The position numbers were made by a program, and so were the translations under genes. 17,153 bases of DNA from DASVXQ01 sp046727955. GTDB taxonomy: Bacteria > Actinomycetota > CALGFH01. Shown here one piece after another: positions 1 to 8,233 of this stretch. The notes beneath the pieces were generated by a model. It searched no databases. It worked only from the letters and a program-made list of their open reading frames with translations, and was not told where the DNA came from. Numbering within the stretch: the stretch's first letter is position 1; every line of letters starts with the position of its first letter. Location: the NCBI GenBank assembly GCA_046727955.1, contig JBKPDO010000122.1, positions 1-17,153 of the forward strand. The letters run 5' to 3'.

Positions 1-1983
1 CCGCGGTGGGGGCAGGGGCGGGCAGGCCGGGCGGCGGGCCAAGCACGGACGCCCCGGCGGGGGCAGGGCTGGGCGGGCCGGGCGGCAGGCCGAGGACCGG
101 CGCGCCGGTGAGGGCGGCCGCCATGTACTGGTGGAAGATCAGCGCGGGGAAAGTGCCGCCGTAGACCGGCCCGCCGCCGAACAGGTTGGTCATGGGCGTC
201 TGCCGGTCCGGGTCGCCCACCCACACCGAGGTGGCCAGCTGCGGGGTGAACCCCGTGAACCACGCATCGGCGTAGCTGGTGGTCGTCCCGGTCTTGCCGG
301 CCAGCGGCCTGCCGAGGGCGGCTCGGAACCCGGTACCTCCGGGCGCCACCACCCCGCGCAGAATGCCGGTGGCGGTGGCCGCCACGGCGGGGTCGACGAC
401 CCTCCGGCAGGACGGCGCTGTCCGGTAGAGGACCTGGCCGGACGGTCCGGTGATCTGGGTGATCTCCACGGGCTGGCAGTGGACCCCGCCTCCCGCGAGG
501 GTGGCGTAGGCGGAGGCCAGCTCGAGCGGGCTGACGTTCTCGGTGCCGAGCACCAGCGAGCAGTAGTCGTGCAGCGGCGTGGTGATGCCCATGCGTCTGG
601 CCACGTCGATCGCGGCCGGTGTGCCGACCTTGACCATCAGCTGGGCGTAGTAGGTATTGGCTGACTCGGCGGTCGCCCTGGCCAGGTCGATACGGCCGAG
701 CCCGCCGGTCTCGGCGTTGCGCACCGTGTAGCCGTCCTGGCACTCGGGCGCCACGACCGTCTTCGGCGGGGTGGTGTCGAAGCTGGTGCTCACCGGGAGG
801 CCCTGTTCGAGCGCGGCGACCAGGTAGAACGCCTTGAACGAGGAGCCTGGCGGGAAGCCGCCGCCGCCCTGGCCGGTGGCCAGGTTGACCTGGGAGCGGG
901 CGTAGTCGCGGCCGCCGATCATGGCCACGACCGCGCCGCTGCGGGGGTCGATGCTGACCAGGGCGGCGTCCACGCCGACGCCCGCGAGCTGGTCCCGCAC
1001 GGCCGTCTCGGCAAGCGCCTGGTCGTGGGGGACCAGGGTGGTGGCGACCCGCAGGCCCCCCTCGAAGACTGCCCTGGCCTTGCCGGCGAGCCGGCCGGGC
1101 CGAGGGTCGGGTCGAAGGTGTGCGAGCCGAGGAGCTGGCGGGTCACGTCGTCGACGAAGTAGGGGTAGTGGGTGGTCTCCTTGTGGACGCGGGGTCGTAG
1201 CGGCTCCCGCTTGGCCGCGGCGACCTGGGCCGGCGTGGCCACGTCGACCGCTGCCATGCGGTCGAGGACCTCGTCCCGGCGCCGCACGGCCAGCTCTGTA
1301 CCGGCGGTCGGGCGGTACCGGGCCGGGCTGGCGATCGTGGCGGCCAGGGCGGCGGCCTGCGCCAGGTCCAGGCGCCCGAGCGGCTTGGAGAAGTAGTGCT
1401 CGGCGGCGGTGGCGATGCCGTAGACCCCGTCGCCGAAGTAGACCTGGTTCAGGTAGGCGGCCAGGATCTGGTCCTTGGTCAGGTGCCGGGCGAGCTGGGC
1501 CGCGTCCAGCGCCTCGACCAGCTTGCGGTGCAGGTTCCGCTGGTCGCCGGTGACGACGTTCTTGACGTACTGCTGGGTGATGGTGCTGCCGCCCTCAACG
1601 ACCTCGCCGCCGTGCAGGTCGGCCAGCAGGGCCCGGGCGATGCCGCGCGGGTCGAGCACACCGTGCTGGTAGAAGCGCGCGTCCTCAATGGCCAGGACAG
1701 CCTGCCTGACCTCGATTGGGATGGCGGCCAGCGGCACCACCACGCGGTCCTGGTCGCCGTGGACCATTGCCAGCGTGGAGCCGTCGGCGGCGTCGATCAC
1801 GGAGTCGGTCGGCGGGCGGGCGAGCAGGCGGGCCAGCGCCGACGCGCTGCCCGTCTGGCGGTCGGCCGCATCGCCGAGTGCTTCCATGGAGGCGGCCACG
1901 GGGATCAGCGCGACGCTGGCAACCATTGTGAAGGCGACCATGAGACCGACCAGCCGGACGCAGGATCGCACCGCCCGGCTCAC
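1..1983 (-). CDS. Class A penicillin-binding protein (transglycosylase/transpeptidase), partial, one frameshift
   Basis: Bifunctional peptidoglycan synthase of the PonA type. The N-terminus has one membrane segment (about residues 11-32). The GT51 glycosyltransferase domain follows: EDARFYQHG carries catalytic Glu100, GGSTITQQYVKN is at 131-142, and RKLVEA carries the second conserved Glu157. A frame change of one missing base lies at about 1085-1112. Beyond it the transpeptidase domain reads on in the second frame with SSFK (nucleophile Ser codon 842-844), SAN (656-664) and KTG (287-295). A Pro/Ala/Gly-rich tail runs off the left edge, as in many actinobacterial PonA proteins. In the GT motif ILAAYLNQVYFG, Ala stands where the family usually has Glu. 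Both halves are otherwise clean, so a sequencing error or a very young pseudogene are both possible. The family is certain; its activity is not. Confidence 0.9.
1078..1115 (-). other. Frameshift site inside the penicillin-binding protein gene
   Basis: The upstream frame reads ...SHTFDPTLGP and then loses homology. The frame with one base fewer reads GRLAGKARAVFEGGLRV and continues to the SSFK motif. The change falls in a run of C and G doublets, a typical place for a base-call or slippage error. Confidence 0.8.
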
Positions 1984-2115
1984 GCCGTCGCCCGCATCGC
2001 CATCACGCCGGCCTCTCCTACGTACGCTTCCGTCTCACAGTCGAGCTGTACTGCGCAGCGGATGAAGGCGCGGTGAGAGCAGGCGGGATGGCCGTGTGCG
2101 CGACCGGGCTGACAA

Positions 2116-3096
2116 TCAGTGGTGGCCGAGGACCGAGTGGGGGCGGTAGGGGGCCTCCAGGCGGGCCACCTCGTCCTCGCTCAGGGTCACCTCGGCCGCG
2201 GCGATCGCGTCCTCGAGGTGGCGCAGCCTGGTCGCCCCGACGATCGGTGCGGTCACCGCGGGCTTGCCAAGCAGCCACGCGAGCGCGATCTGTGCCTGGG
2301 ACAGGCCTCGCTCGGCGGCGACGGCGCGGACCACGTCGACGACGTCGAAGTCGTCGTCGACGTACAGCTGCTCGGCGAGGGGGTCGCTGCCGGCCCGGAT
2401 GGTCCGCTGCTGGCCGCCTCGCTCGCGGTTGCCGGCCAGCAGCCCGCGCGCCAGCGGGCTCCAGGGGATGCAGCCGACGCCCTGGTCCAGGCACAGCGGG
2501 ATCATCTCCCGCTCCTCCTCGCGGTAGAGCAGGTTGTAGTGGTTCTGCATCGAGGTGAACCGGGTCCAGCCGGCCGCCTGCGCGGTGTGCTGCGCCTTGG
2601 CGAACTGCCAGGCGTACATGCTGGAGGCGCCGAGGTAGCGCGCCTTGCCAGCCCGCACCACCTCGTGCAGGGCCGCCATCGTCTCCTCGATCGGGGTCTC
2701 GGAGTCCCAGCGGTGGATCTGGTACAGGTCGACGTGGTCGGTCCCCAGCCGGCGCAGTGAGGCGTCGATGCCGGCCAGGACGTGCTTGCGGGACAGGCCG
2801 CGGTCGTTGGGACCCGGCCCCATCGGGAAGAAGACCTTGGTGGCCAGCACGTAGTCGTCGCGGTGACCGAACAGCTTGGCGAGCAGCCGGCCGGTGATCT
2901 CCTCGGTCGTGCCGTTCGAGTAGGTGTCGGCGGTGTCGAAGAAGGTCACGCCGGCCTCGACCGCCCGCCGCACGATCGGCTCGGCCTCGTCCTGGCCCAG
3001 ATGCCACCGGCGTTCGGTCTGGGAGCCGTAGCTCATCATCCCAAGGGCGATCCGCGAGACCTTCAGACCGGACGAGCCCAACCGCACATACTGCAT
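2116..3096 (-). CDS. Aldo/keto reductase
   Basis: NADPH-dependent oxidoreductase of the aldo/keto reductase superfamily, a soluble TIM barrel of 326 residues, full length for the YajO-like bacterial group. The start MQYVRLGSSGLKVSR is typical of that group. The catalytic tetrad is present: Asp54 and Tyr59 in FFDTADTYS, Lys87 in LATKVFF and His128 in DLYQIHRWD. Near the C-terminus, IVGATRLRHLEDAIAA is the usual cofactor-binding stretch. The ATG is preceded by GAGGAGG, four bases upstream. It lies 180 bases downstream of nadC on the same strand and 132 bases upstream of the penicillin-binding protein gene, so it probably has its own promoter. The substrate cannot be told from sequence. Confidence 0.93.
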   Translation of the reverse strand: MQYVRLGSSGLKVSRIALGMMSYGSQTERRWHLGQDEAEPIVRRAVEAGVTFFDTADTYSNGTTEEITGRLLAKLFGHRDDYVLATKVFFPMGPGPNDRGLSRKHVLAGIDASLRRLGTDHVDLYQIHRWDSETPIEETMAALHEVVRAGKARYLGASSMYAWQFAKAQHTAQAAGWTRFTSMQNHYNLLYREEEREMIPLCLDQGVGCIPWSPLARGLLAGNRERGGQQRTIRAGSDPLAEQLYVDDDFDVVDVVRAVAAERGLSQAQIALAWLLGKPAVTAPIVGATRLRHLEDAIAAAEVTLSEDEVARLEAPYRPHSVLGHH

Positions 3097-3276
3097 ACCG
3101 CCTCCTCAGACAGTGGTATCGCGAGGAAGTTTCCACGGGCGCATCGTAGGAGGTCAGCACCCGAGGTTGAATGGCCGAACAGCGCAGCCTGGAGCCAGAT
3201 GCCGTCGCAACGACGCGATACCGAGCGTCAGGCCTTCGATCCGTAGCGTGCGAGGGGCCGCGCACGGTCTGGCCGG

Positions 3277-4143
3277 TCAGTCGGTCAGCCAGTCCAAGGC
3301 GACGTCCAGGCTGGTGGCGGCGTGGGTGAGGGCGCCGACCGCGATGTAGTCCACGCCGGTCCGGGCGACCGCGCCGACGCTGGCGAGCGTGACCCCACCG
3401 GAGGCCTCCAACCTGGCGCGACCGCGCGAGCGGCGAACCGCCTCGGCCATCGCGGCCAGCGGCATGTTGTCCAGCAGCACCAGCTCGCAGCCGAGGTCGA
3501 GGGCGGCCTGAAGCTCCTGGAGCGTCTCGACCTCCACCTCCAGGGGCAGGTCCGGCGCGGCGTGCCGCGCCGCCGTGACGGCCCCGGCCAGCGACCCCGC
3601 CGCGCGGATGTGGTTGTCCTTGACCAGCAGCGCGTCGAACAGGCCCATGCGGTGGTTGGCGCCACCGCCGCGGCACACCGCGTACTTCTCCAGCTCGCGC
3701 AGCCCCGGGGTGGTCTTGCGGGTATCGCGGATGACCGCGCCGGTGCCGGCGATTGCCGCCACGAACGCGGCGGTGAGCGTGGCGACGCCCGACAGCCGCC
3801 CGACCAGGTTGAGCACCGTCCGCTCGGCCGCGAGCACGGTCCGCGCCGAGCCGCGCAGCTCGGCAAGCACGGCCCCGTCCTGGACCCGGTCGCCGTCGTG
3901 AACCCGGCAGTGTGCAACCACCGCGCCGCTGCCCAGCCGCTCGGCGACCCGGTCCAGGGCGAGCGGCACTGCGGGCAGGCCCGCGATCACGCCACGTTCG
4001 CGGGTGACCAGCTGGGCCGCCGCCGGGGTGTCGCCGACCAGCCGGCTCGTCGGGTCGCCGCGTCCGTCCAGGTCCTCGTCGAGCGCCCAGCCGACCACCC
4101 GCGCGAACGCCTCCAGCGGCACCTCGGCCCCGGCCTGGCTCAT
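3277..4143 (-). CDS. nadC: Nicotinate-nucleotide pyrophosphorylase (quinolinate phosphoribosyltransferase)
   Basis: Converts quinolinate and PRPP into nicotinate mononucleotide, CO2 and pyrophosphate, the third step of de novo NAD synthesis. The chosen start (MSQAGAEVPLEAF) gives 288 residues, the normal length. A further in-frame start at 4248 would add 35 low-complexity residues lying inside nadB and is not credible. Its ATG overlaps the nadB stop as ATGA, which implies translational coupling. Family residues are present: TRKTTPGLR (141-149), GGGANHR (159-165), VKDNHI (174-179), EVEVE (202-206), LLDNM (223-227) and SGGV (248-251). It is the last gene of the nadABC operon. Confidence 0.97.
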   Translation of the reverse strand: MSQAGAEVPLEAFARVVGWALDEDLDGRGDPTSRLVGDTPAAAQLVTRERGVIAGLPAVPLALDRVAERLGSGAVVAHCRVHDGDRVQDGAVLAELRGSARTVLAAERTVLNLVGRLSGVATLTAAFVAAIAGTGAVIRDTRKTTPGLRELEKYAVCRGGGANHRMGLFDALLVKDNHIRAAGSLAGAVTAARHAAPDLPLEVEVETLQELQAALDLGCELVLLDNMPLAAMAEAVRRSRGRARLEASGGVTLASVGAVARTGVDYIAVGALTHAATSLDVALDWLTD

Positions 4144-5945
4144 GCCGACCGCCGGCTGGCGGGCGACACCCCGGCGGCGGCTGCCCGCTGGCGAGGGCCG
4201 GCGAGCGGGACTGGGGCGGTGGCGAGGGTCCCGTCCGGCTGCCGCCACAGCACTTGGCGGACCTGCCAGGCCGGGTCGGGCTCGGGGTGGTCCGCGCGCC
4301 AGTGGGCGCCGCGGGACTCGGCGCGCCGGCTGGCCAGCTCGCTGAGGGCGAGCGCGAGGTGGGCCAGGTTAGCGGTCTCCAGCGCGGCGACAGCGGGAGT
4401 AGCCGGCGCGCCGGCCAGGCCGGCGGCGACCGCCGCGGCGCGCGCCAGCCCCTGCGGGGAGCGCAGCACGCCGGCATCGCGGGTCATCACCCGCCGCAGC
4501 CGCCCGCGGGCGCCGGGCGTTGGTGACCCGGGCCGGTGGCGCGGTCCGGGGCCCAGCGGGCCCAGCGCGCCGGCGGGAGGCAGCTCGCGGGTGAGCAGGC
4601 GGGCGGCGCGAGCGCCAAAGACCAGGCCCTCCAGCAGCGAGTTGGAGGCGAGGCGGTTGGCACCGTGCACGCCGGTGCAGGCGGCCTCCCCAATCGCGAA
4701 CAGCCCAGCCAGGCTGGTGCGGCCGTCCAGGTCGGTGCGGACCCCGCCCATCAGGTAGTGGGCGGCCGGCGCGACCGGGATGGGCTCGCGCGCCGGGTCG
4801 ATCCCAGCGGCGCGGCAGGCCCGCAGGACCGTCGGGAAGCGCCGCTCGAGCCGATCCGGGCCAATGCCGGTCGCGTCCAGCAGCAGGTGATCGGTCCCGC
4901 ACGCGGCCATGCGCGCCGCCATCGCGCGGGAGACCACGTCGCGCGGTGCCAGCTCCGCCAGCGGGTGTACCTCGGGCAGGAACCGCCGGCCAGCCGGGTC
5001 ACGCAACACTGCTCCCTCGCCACGCAGCGCCTCGGAGACCAGCGGACGCGGGTCGGCGATGTCCCCCGCCGCGCCCAGCTCGTGCTGGACGCGGTCGGCC
5101 ACGACGTGCAGTGCGGTCGGGTGGAACTGCACGAACTCCACGTCAGCCAGGTCCGCGCCGGCCCGAAGGGCCGCGGCGATGCCGTCGCCGGTGGCGCCGG
5201 CCGGGTTGGTGGTGGCGGCGTAGAGCTGGCCCGCGCCGCCGCTGGCCAGGACCACCGCGCGGGCACGCACGGCGCGCAGGCCGCCGGCACCGGCCAGTAA
5301 CGCCCCAGTCACGGCGCCACGGCCGTCGGCGTGGCCGTCGGTGAGCAGGTCAACCAGGAAAGTGTCCTCGGCGACGCGGACGTTGCCGGCGGCCCTGACC
5401 GCCCCGCTCAGTGCACGGACGACCTCCGCGCCGGTGGCGTCCCCGCCCGCATGCACGATGCGGGACCGCGAGTGGCCACCCTCGCGGGTGCGGGCGAGCC
5501 CGCCCACCCCGGACCCCTCCGGGTCGTGGTCGAAGCGGGCACCGGCGCGGAGCAGCCACCCGAGGGCGTCGGCCGCCTCGGTGACCAGAACCTCGACCGC
5601 GGCCGGGTCGGCCAGGCCCGCCGCGGCCACCAGCGTGTCGCGGGCGTGCTCGGCCACCTCGCCGGACTGCTCCTCGGGCTCCCCCTCGGGCTCCCCCTCG
5701 GGCTTCGCCTCGGGCTTCGCCTCGGGCTTCGCCTCGGGCTCCCCGAGCGCCACGGCGATGCCGCCCTGGGCGTGGCAGGTGGTGGACTGGTCGACCCTGC
5801 CCTTGGTGACCAGCACCACCGAGTAGCGCGCGGGCAGCTGCAGCGCGAGGCTGAGGCCCGCGACACCCGACCCAACGACCAGGACATCTACCGCTTCGGT
5901 TGGCAGGTGCGCGGGGTCGGCGGGGACCAAGGCGCGCGGGATCAC
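4140..5945 (-). CDS. nadB: L-aspartate oxidase
   Basis: FAD enzyme that oxidises L-aspartate to iminoaspartate, the substrate of quinolinate synthase. The protein has 601 residues. The FAD dinucleotide fold is VVGSGVAG (23-30). Active-site landmarks of the family follow: TREGGHSR (153-160), FHPT with His275, LRGEGA with Arg308, AAHYLMGG with His396 and GANRLASNS with Arg431. The start is GTG, overlapping the nadA stop as GTGA; the end overlaps nadC as ATGA. Residues 69-92 are a repetitive acidic insertion of four-residue units (KPEA, EPEG) in a loop where relatives carry only a few residues. A second Pro/Gly/Arg-rich stretch at about 455-485 precedes the helical C-terminal domain. Catalytic residues are unaffected. 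Confidence 0.97.
   Translation of the reverse strand: MIPRALVPADPAHLPTEAVDVLVVGSGVAGLSLALQLPARYSVVLVTKGRVDQSTTCHAQGGIAVALGEPEAKPEAKPEAKPEGEPEGEPEEQSGEVAEHARDTLVAAAGLADPAAVEVLVTEAADALGWLLRAGARFDHDPEGSGVGGLARTREGGHSRSRIVHAGGDATGAEVVRALSGAVRAAGNVRVAEDTFLVDLLTDGHADGRGAVTGALLAGAGGLRAVRARAVVLASGGAGQLYAATTNPAGATGDGIAAALRAGADLADVEFVQFHPTALHVVADRVQHELGAAGDIADPRPLVSEALRGEGAVLRDPAGRRFLPEVHPLAELAPRDVVSRAMAARMAACGTDHLLLDATGIGPDRLERRFPTVLRACRAAGIDPAREPIPVAPAAHYLMGGVRTDLDGRTSLAGLFAIGEAACTGVHGANRLASNSLLEGLVFGARAARLLTRELPPAGALGPLGPGPRHRPGSPTPGARGRLRRVMTRDAGVLRSPQGLARAAAVAAGLAGAPATPAVAALETANLAHLALALSELASRRAESRGAHWRADHPEPDPAWQVRQVLWRQPDGTLATAPVPLAGPRQRAAAAGVSPASRRSA
5662..5745 (+). repeat. In-frame 12-base tandem repeat inside nadB
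   Basis: About six imperfect copies of a 12-base unit (plus-strand CTCGGGCTTCGC or CTCGGGCTCCCC). On the coding strand they encode successive KPEA and EPEG tetrapeptides. The unit length is a multiple of three, so copy-number change keeps nadB in frame. Confidence 0.85.
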
Positions 5946-6973
5946 TCGCCGCCGCCAGGCTGGCCGATGGCGATCATCCGGCGCACCGCCCGCTCGGCCC
6001 GCACGCGGACCGGCTCAGGTACCTGCACCTCGTGCACGCCCTCGCGCAGGCTGGCCAGCAGCTTGTCCGGGGTGATCATCTTCATGAAGCGACAGACCGC
6101 GTCGGCGCTGACCGGCTCGAAGCTCACCGCCCGGTTGGCCTTGCGGAGCTGGTGGAGGATGCCGGTCTCGGTAGCGACGAGCACCTTGCGCGTGCGGGTG
6201 CGCCTGGCCGCGGCGAGCATCCCGCCGGTGGAGACCACCTGGGCACGACCAGCGGGCAGCTGCCCGTCGCTGATCATCCACAGCGCCGTGGTGGTGCAGC
6301 CGCACTCGGGATGGACCAGCAGCTCGGCATCGGGCTCGGCCTCCAGCCGCGAGCGCAGCTCGGCCGGGCGGATGCCGGCGTGCACGTGGCACTCTCCCAG
6401 CCACAGGCGGATGTTGTCACGCCCGGTCACCCGCTTGACGTGCTGACCCAGGAAGAAGTCGGGCAGGAACAGGATCTCCCGCTCGGCGGGAACCGACGCG
6501 ACCACCTCGGCCGCGTTGGATGAAGTGCAGCACACGTCGGCCTCGGCCTTGACCTCGGCGGTGGTGTTGACGTAGGCGACCACCACCGCACCGGGGTGCT
6601 CAGCCTTCCAGGCGCGCAGCTGCCCGGCGTCGATCGAGTCGGCCAGCGAGCAGCCGGCGGCCGGGTCCGGGATCAGCACGGTCTTGCCCGGCGCCAGGAT
6701 CTTGGCGGTCTCCGCCATGAAATGGACACCGCAGAACACGATCGTCTCCGCGTCGCTCCGCGTCGCCGCGCGGGACAGCGCCAGCGAGTCTCCCACGTGG
6801 TCGGCGACGTCCTGGATCCAGGGGACCTGGTAGTTGTGGGCGAGGATCACCGCGTGCCGCTCGGCGGCCCGGCGCCGCACCTCCTCGGCCCAGGTCGAGT
6901 AGTCGGCCGCGTTGCCGGTCGCGTAGTCGACCGCGTTGCCGGTCGTGGAGTCCTGCAAGGGTCTGGCGAGCAA
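5942..6973 (-). CDS. nadA: Quinolinate synthase
   Basis: Condenses iminoaspartate with dihydroxyacetone phosphate to quinolinate, using a [4Fe-4S] cluster. The protein has 343 residues. The three expected cluster cysteines are Cys81 (VFCGVHFMAETAKIL), Cys195 (GECHVHAG) and Cys294 (AVCRFMKMITP). Other family signatures are AHNYQ (45-49), VNTTAE (135-140), SSNA (151-154) and HPECGC (221-226). The start is read as TTG at 6971-6973 because AAGGAG lies six bases upstream. The first 25 residues contain a doubled TGNA(V/A)DY motif and are not conserved. First gene of nadABC, its stop overlapping the nadB start. Twin palindromes directly upstream suggest repression by the neighbouring NrtR. Confidence 0.97.
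   Translation of the reverse strand: MLARPLQDSTTGNAVDYATGNAADYSTWAEEVRRRAAERHAVILAHNYQVPWIQDVADHVGDSLALSRAATRSDAETIVFCGVHFMAETAKILAPGKTVLIPDPAAGCSLADSIDAGQLRAWKAEHPGAVVVAYVNTTAEVKAEADVCCTSSNAAEVVASVPAEREILFLPDFFLGQHVKRVTGRDNIRLWLGECHVHAGIRPAELRSRLEAEPDAELLVHPECGCTTTALWMISDGQLPAGRAQVVSTGGMLAAARRTRTRKVLVATETGILHQLRKANRAVSFEPVSADAVCRFMKMITPDKLLASLREGVHEVQVPEPVRVRAERAVRRMIAIGQPGGGE
6903..6950 (+). repeat. 24-base direct repeat (two copies) in the nadA 5' end
   Basis: Two adjacent 24-base units, identical at 21 of 24 positions, share the core CGCGTTGCCGGTCG. They encode the doubled TGNAVDYA/TGNAADYS near the NadA N-terminus, outside the catalytic fold. Confidence 0.75.
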
Positions 6974-6979
6974 CGGCCA

Positions 6980-6985
6980 CTCCTT
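6980..6985 (-). promoter_or_regulatory. Ribosome binding site that fixes the TTG start of nadA
   Basis: AAGGAG on the minus strand, six bases before TTG at 6971-6973. No ATG or GTG in the nadA frame has a comparable site. It abuts operator-like site 1. Confidence 0.75.
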
Positions 6986-7002
6986 ATGCTCAGACTGAGT
7001 AC
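6986..7002 (-). promoter_or_regulatory. Putative NrtR operator, site 1
   Basis: Plus strand ATGCTCAGACTGAGTAC. It contains the perfect inverted repeat CTCAG-A-CTGAG centred at 6994. It matches site 2 at 12 of 17 positions and directly abuts the nadA ribosome binding site. A repressor bound here would block transcription into nadA or initiation of translation. Assignment to NrtR is by position next to nrtR, not by matching a published consensus. Confidence 0.55.
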
Positions 7003-7008
7003 ATGCTT

Positions 7009-7025
7009 ATGCTAATCCTGAGCAT
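7009..7025 (-). promoter_or_regulatory. Putative NrtR operator, site 2
   Basis: Plus strand ATGCTAATCCTGAGCAT, with perfect five-base outer arms ATGCT/AGCAT and centre 7017. The centre lies 23 bases from site 1, about two helical turns. A weak minus-strand -10-like hexamer TAGCAT (7014-7009) falls inside it, with a poor -35 candidate TTTGCG (7038-7033), 18 bases away. Confidence 0.55.
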
Positions 7026-7058
7026 TTCGCTGCGCAAAGTGGGGCAGCGAGACAAGGG

Positions 7059-8129
7059 TCAGCCGCGCAGCCCGCGCAGGGCGACGCCCGCACGGGAGCG
7101 CTCCCGCAAGACCTCCTCCCGGAAGCGGAACAGCTCTGCCGGGCGCCCGCCAGTGCGCACCTGGTGGCGCCCGGTCCGCTCCACCAGGCGGCCGTGCTCG
7201 ACCAGGCGGCGGAAGTTCTGCTTGTGCAGGCAGGTGCCGGCCAGCGCCTCGACAAGCTGCTGCAGGCGCAGCAGGGTGAACTCCGCCGGCAGCAGCTCAA
7301 AGACCACCGGGCGGTAGGCCAGCTTGCCGCGCAGCCGGCTCAGCGCGGTCGCGGCGATGCGCCGGTGGTCGAGCACCATCGGCCGACCAACGGGCTCACC
7401 ATCACCACCACCATCGCCACCACCCGACGACCCGGCCGGTGGGCTGTGCCCGTCCCGCCGCGCCTCGGCGACCGGTCCCGCCTCGGCGACTAGTCCCGCC
7501 TCGGCGACTAGTCCCGCCTCGGCGACCAGTCCCGCCTCGTAGAGCAGCTCGTAGCGCTCCAGCGCGCGGACCTCGTCCCAGGGCGCGCCGCCGAGCCCGA
7601 ACTCGATGTTCACCCGCGCTCGCCGCCGCCGCGCGGTCACGGCAGCGCTGGCGGCCCCGTCAGCGCCCTCAGCGGTGTGCTCGGCCCAATGCTCCAGCGC
7701 CGGCACGATCACCCGGTCGAGCAGCTCCGGCCGCCCCCACCGGTGGTCCTCCCAGGGAAAGAAGCCGTACCAGTCGCGCCAGCGCGCCTCGACGGTGCCG
7801 TTGCCGAACGGCCGCTCCTCACGGACCAGCGCAAGATAGGCGACCGACAGCGCCCTGGCTCCCGAGCCCGGGTCACGGTCGCGATCGCCGAAGGTATACA
7901 GCTGCTCGATGTAGTCCAGCTCGAGGCCGGTCTGCTCGCGCACCCAGCGGCGCAGCCCAAGCCCCAGCGTCCGGTCCCGCTCCGGGTCCAGCGGCCCGCG
8001 TGGCAGCGCGTCCTCGGTCCCGCCCTCGGTCCCGCCCGCGGCGGCACCCGTCACAGTGAGGATCCGCGGAGCGTCATCCGTCACCGCGACGATCACCGCC
8101 GTCAGCTCAACGGTCACTGGCAACGCCAT
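7059..8129 (-). CDS. nrtR: NrtR-type transcriptional regulator of NAD metabolism (Nudix-related)
   Basis: Represses NAD biosynthesis genes in response to an NAD-pathway metabolite such as ADP-ribose (family knowledge). Residues 1 to about 165 form a Nudix-like domain. The Nudix box is degenerate (LDPERDRTL...LRRWVREQTGLE, about 47-70), as expected of a sensor and not a hydrolase. Residues 255-345 form the NrtR winged helix: HRRIAATALSRLRGKL, PVVFELLPAEFTL, KQNFRR and GGRPAELFRF. With 356 residues it is longer than usual because the linker carries repeats (AGLVAE, 199-222) and a Gly/Ser/Asp stretch. Start ATG with GGAGAGG upstream. It lies 85 bases upstream of nadA on the same strand, with two candidate operators in between. 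No similar palindrome is visible upstream of nrtR itself. Confidence 0.9.
   Translation of the reverse strand: MALPVTVELTAVIVAVTDDAPRILTVTGAAAGGTEGGTEDALPRGPLDPERDRTLGLGLRRWVREQTGLELDYIEQLYTFGDRDRDPGSGARALSVAYLALVREERPFGNGTVEARWRDWYGFFPWEDHRWGRPELLDRVIVPALEHWAEHTAEGADGAASAAVTARRRRARVNIEFGLGGAPWDEVRALERYELLYEAGLVAEAGLVAEAGLVAEAGPVAEARRDGHSPPAGSSGGGDGGGDGEPVGRPMVLDHRRIAATALSRLRGKLAYRPVVFELLPAEFTLLRLQQLVEALAGTCLHKQNFRRLVEHGRLVERTGRHQVRTGGRPAELFRFREEVLRERSRAGVALRGLRG
7464..7537 (+). repeat. In-frame 18-base tandem repeat inside nrtR
   Basis: About four copies of an 18-base unit (plus-strand CCTCGGCGACTAGTCCCG and variants). They encode repeated AGLVAE hexapeptides in the linker between the Nudix-like and winged-helix domains. 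Copies differ by single bases (ACCGG, ACTAG, ACCAG). Confidence 0.85.
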
Positions 8130-8233
8130 TCCGGCCTCTCCCGAAGCTGATCAACCCGGATGGTGGCACATCCCTGACGCATCCCACGCTGGGAGTGGAC
8201 CAAGCCTGCGGCAGACCAGGACAGTGATACGTC
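8130..8233. other. Intergenic region upstream of nrtR
   Basis: This 104-base gap between the XRE gene and nrtR should hold the nrtR promoter on the minus strand and the 3' end of the XRE transcript. The only structure I see is the short inverted repeat TCCCA-CGC-TGGGA at 8182-8194. No copy of the nadA-type operator is visible. Confidence 0.4.

Noticed and set aside
131..664. Plus-strand open frame of 177 codons
   Set aside because: It lies opposite the penicillin-binding protein transpeptidase domain, whose SSFK, SAN and KTG motifs define the real frame; high GC creates long antisense frames.
3097..3276. Terminator after nadC
   Set aside because: Only a weak five-base stem (GTGCG/CGCAC) is visible on the minus strand; too poor to call.
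4143..4248. Longer nadC start with 35 extra residues
   Set aside because: The extra residues lie in nadB and are low complexity; the ATGA overlap start gives the normal family length.
2018..4477. Minus-strand open frame of 819 codons
   Set aside because: It crosses the aldo/keto reductase and nadC genes in the wrong frame and is Arg/Pro/Gly-rich without any domain.
3322..4758. Plus-strand open frame of 478 codons
   Set aside because: Antisense to nadC and nadB, with low-complexity composition and no recognisable motif.
5662..5745. Repeat array as CRISPR
   Set aside because: Units are 12 bases without spacers and encode protein in frame.
7059..8129. Active Nudix hydrolase instead of a regulator
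   Set aside because: The Nudix box is degenerate and the C-terminus has the NrtR winged-helix signature, next to nadABC.
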